NCBI GenBank assembly: GCA_963977945.1 | Contig: CAXBQO010000018.1 | Coordinates: 1 to 14,646 of the forward strand | DNA: 14,646 nucleotides | Direction of reading: 5' to 3' | Source: CALMJB01 sp963977945 | GTDB lineage: Bacteria; Actinomycetota; Actinomycetes; Nanopelagicales; Nanopelagicaceae | In this document: positions 14,075 to 14,646 of the stretch, piece by piece | Position numbering within the stretch: the first letter of the stretch is position 1 | Layout: the number at the start of each line of letters is the position of its first letter | Position numbers and translations under genes: made by a program | The notes under the pieces: generated by a model | Database searches by the model: none | Told to the model about the DNA's origin: nothing | What the model saw: the letters and a program-made list of their open reading frames with translations, nothing else

Positions 14075-14646
14075 ATGAGTAAGTTTGAATACGCGAACGC
14101 ACCGGAATCAAGTTCGGTTGTGAACATTCAGTCGCGATATCAACTATTTATTAATGGTCGCTTCGTACCCCCAAAATCTGGCAAATTTTTTAAATCCATA
14201 AATCCGGCAACAGGCAATGAGTTATCGCAATTTGCATCTGCCTCAGAATCTGACATCGATGCGGCGGTAAAAGCCGCGCGAAATGCATTAAATAAAACTT
14301 GGTCAAAACTTTCAGCAAATGAACGGGGCAAATATCTATTTAGAATCGCGCGCATTTTGCAAGAGCGCGCTCGGGAATTTGCCGTCGCAGAAACCTTAGA
14401 TAATGGCAAACCAATTAGAGAGTCGCGAGACACTGATATTCCGCTTGCGGCACAACACTTTTTTTATCACGCAGGATGGGCCGACAAATTAGATCACGTT
14501 GTTAAAAATCCAAAACCATACGGCGTCGTAGCCCAGATAATTCCGTGGAATTTTCCACTATTGATGTTGGCGTGGAAGATTGCTCCTGCTCTTGCCACTG
14601 GAAATACTGTCGTTCTAAAACCTGCCGAGACCACGCCACTAACCGC
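14075..14646 (+). CDS. Aldehyde dehydrogenase family protein, N-terminal part (runs off the window)
   Basis: NAD(P)-dependent aldehyde dehydrogenase, cytosolic. The 190 residues present begin with YQLFINGRFVPPKSGKFFKSINPATGNEL (22-50), the usual family opening, then the helical part ERGKYLFRIARILQERAREFAVAETLDNGKPIRES and the cofactor-binding segment PYGVVAQIIPWNFPLLMLAWKIAPALATGNTVVLKPAETTPL, with the conserved PWNFP asparagine. The catalytic cysteine and glutamate lie beyond the end. This sequence is of the non-acylating type, so with deoC upstream the likely job is acetaldehyde to acetate; that is inference from position. ATG lies 33 bp after deoC and no strong Shine-Dalgarno site is present. 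Confidence 0.94.
   Translation, partial: MSKFEYANAPESSSVVNIQSRYQLFINGRFVPPKSGKFFKSINPATGNELSQFASASESDIDAAVKAARNALNKTWSKLSANERGKYLFRIARILQERAREFAVAETLDNGKPIRESRDTDIPLAAQHFFYHAGWADKLDHVVKNPKPYGVVAQIIPWNFPLLMLAWKIAPALATGNTVVLKPAETTPLT

Noticed and set aside
1..14646. CRISPR array, tRNA, IS element or prophage module
   Set aside because: No regularly spaced direct repeats, no tRNA-like cloverleaf, no transposase motif and no phage gene was seen; the window reads as ordinary chromosomal genes.

Overview
This is a gene-dense, AT-rich chromosomal segment in which every substantial ORF looks bacterial and most look actinobacterial. Three things point to Actinobacteria: a DUF3117 protein (MAAMKPRTGDGP...), the actinobacterial form of DapD, and a gene neighbourhood that echoes the M. 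tuberculosis dapD - LOG (Rv1205) - DUF3117 (Rv1211) - O-methyltransferase (Rv1220c) - htrA (Rv1223) stretch. Low GC, very short intergenic gaps and heavy use of GTG/ATG starts without Shine-Dalgarno sites fit a streamlined planktonic actinobacterium such as the freshwater acI / Nanopelagicales group. That lineage call is inference. I see no tRNA, rRNA, IS element, phage gene or CRISPR array.

Left block, minus strand (1-4337). Reading in the direction of transcription from 4337: a LOG-family phosphoribohydrolase, an SRPBCC protein and a 65-residue protein consisting only of a sigma-70 region 4 helix-turn-helix. Next come a separate promoter and the DUF3117 protein, then leucyl aminopeptidase, an O-methyltransferase and the membrane-anchored start of an HtrA-type serine protease that runs off the window. 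In mycobacteria sigE and rseA lie between the methyltransferase and htrA. Here they are missing and only the orphan sigma-like helix-turn-helix is nearby.

Middle block (4372-9284). dapD (lysine/meso-diaminopimelate synthesis for peptidoglycan) is divergent from the LOG gene. A cell-surface set follows: a membrane GT2 glycosyltransferase (minus), an LCP-family glycopolymer transferase and UDP-glucose 6-dehydrogenase (both plus). A small CoA-binding protein follows the dehydrogenase.

Right block (9275-14646). A minus-strand gene encodes what looks like a PurK relative that has lost its ATP-binding half and key catalytic residues. It is divergent from a tightly overlapped plus-strand operon of maf, purine nucleoside phosphorylase, a phosphopentomutase-like phosphohexomutase, deoxyribose-phosphate aldolase and an aldehyde dehydrogenase (cut by the window end). 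Together the last four can take purine (deoxy)nucleosides to free base plus glyceraldehyde-3-phosphate and acetaldehyde, and then oxidise the acetaldehyde.

Regulatory layout: several first genes have a TANNNT -10 hexamer 6-9 nt before the start codon, as expected for leaderless mRNAs. Between the PurK-like gene and maf the two divergent -10 hexamers overlap. The DUF3117 gene is the only one with a strong Shine-Dalgarno sequence.
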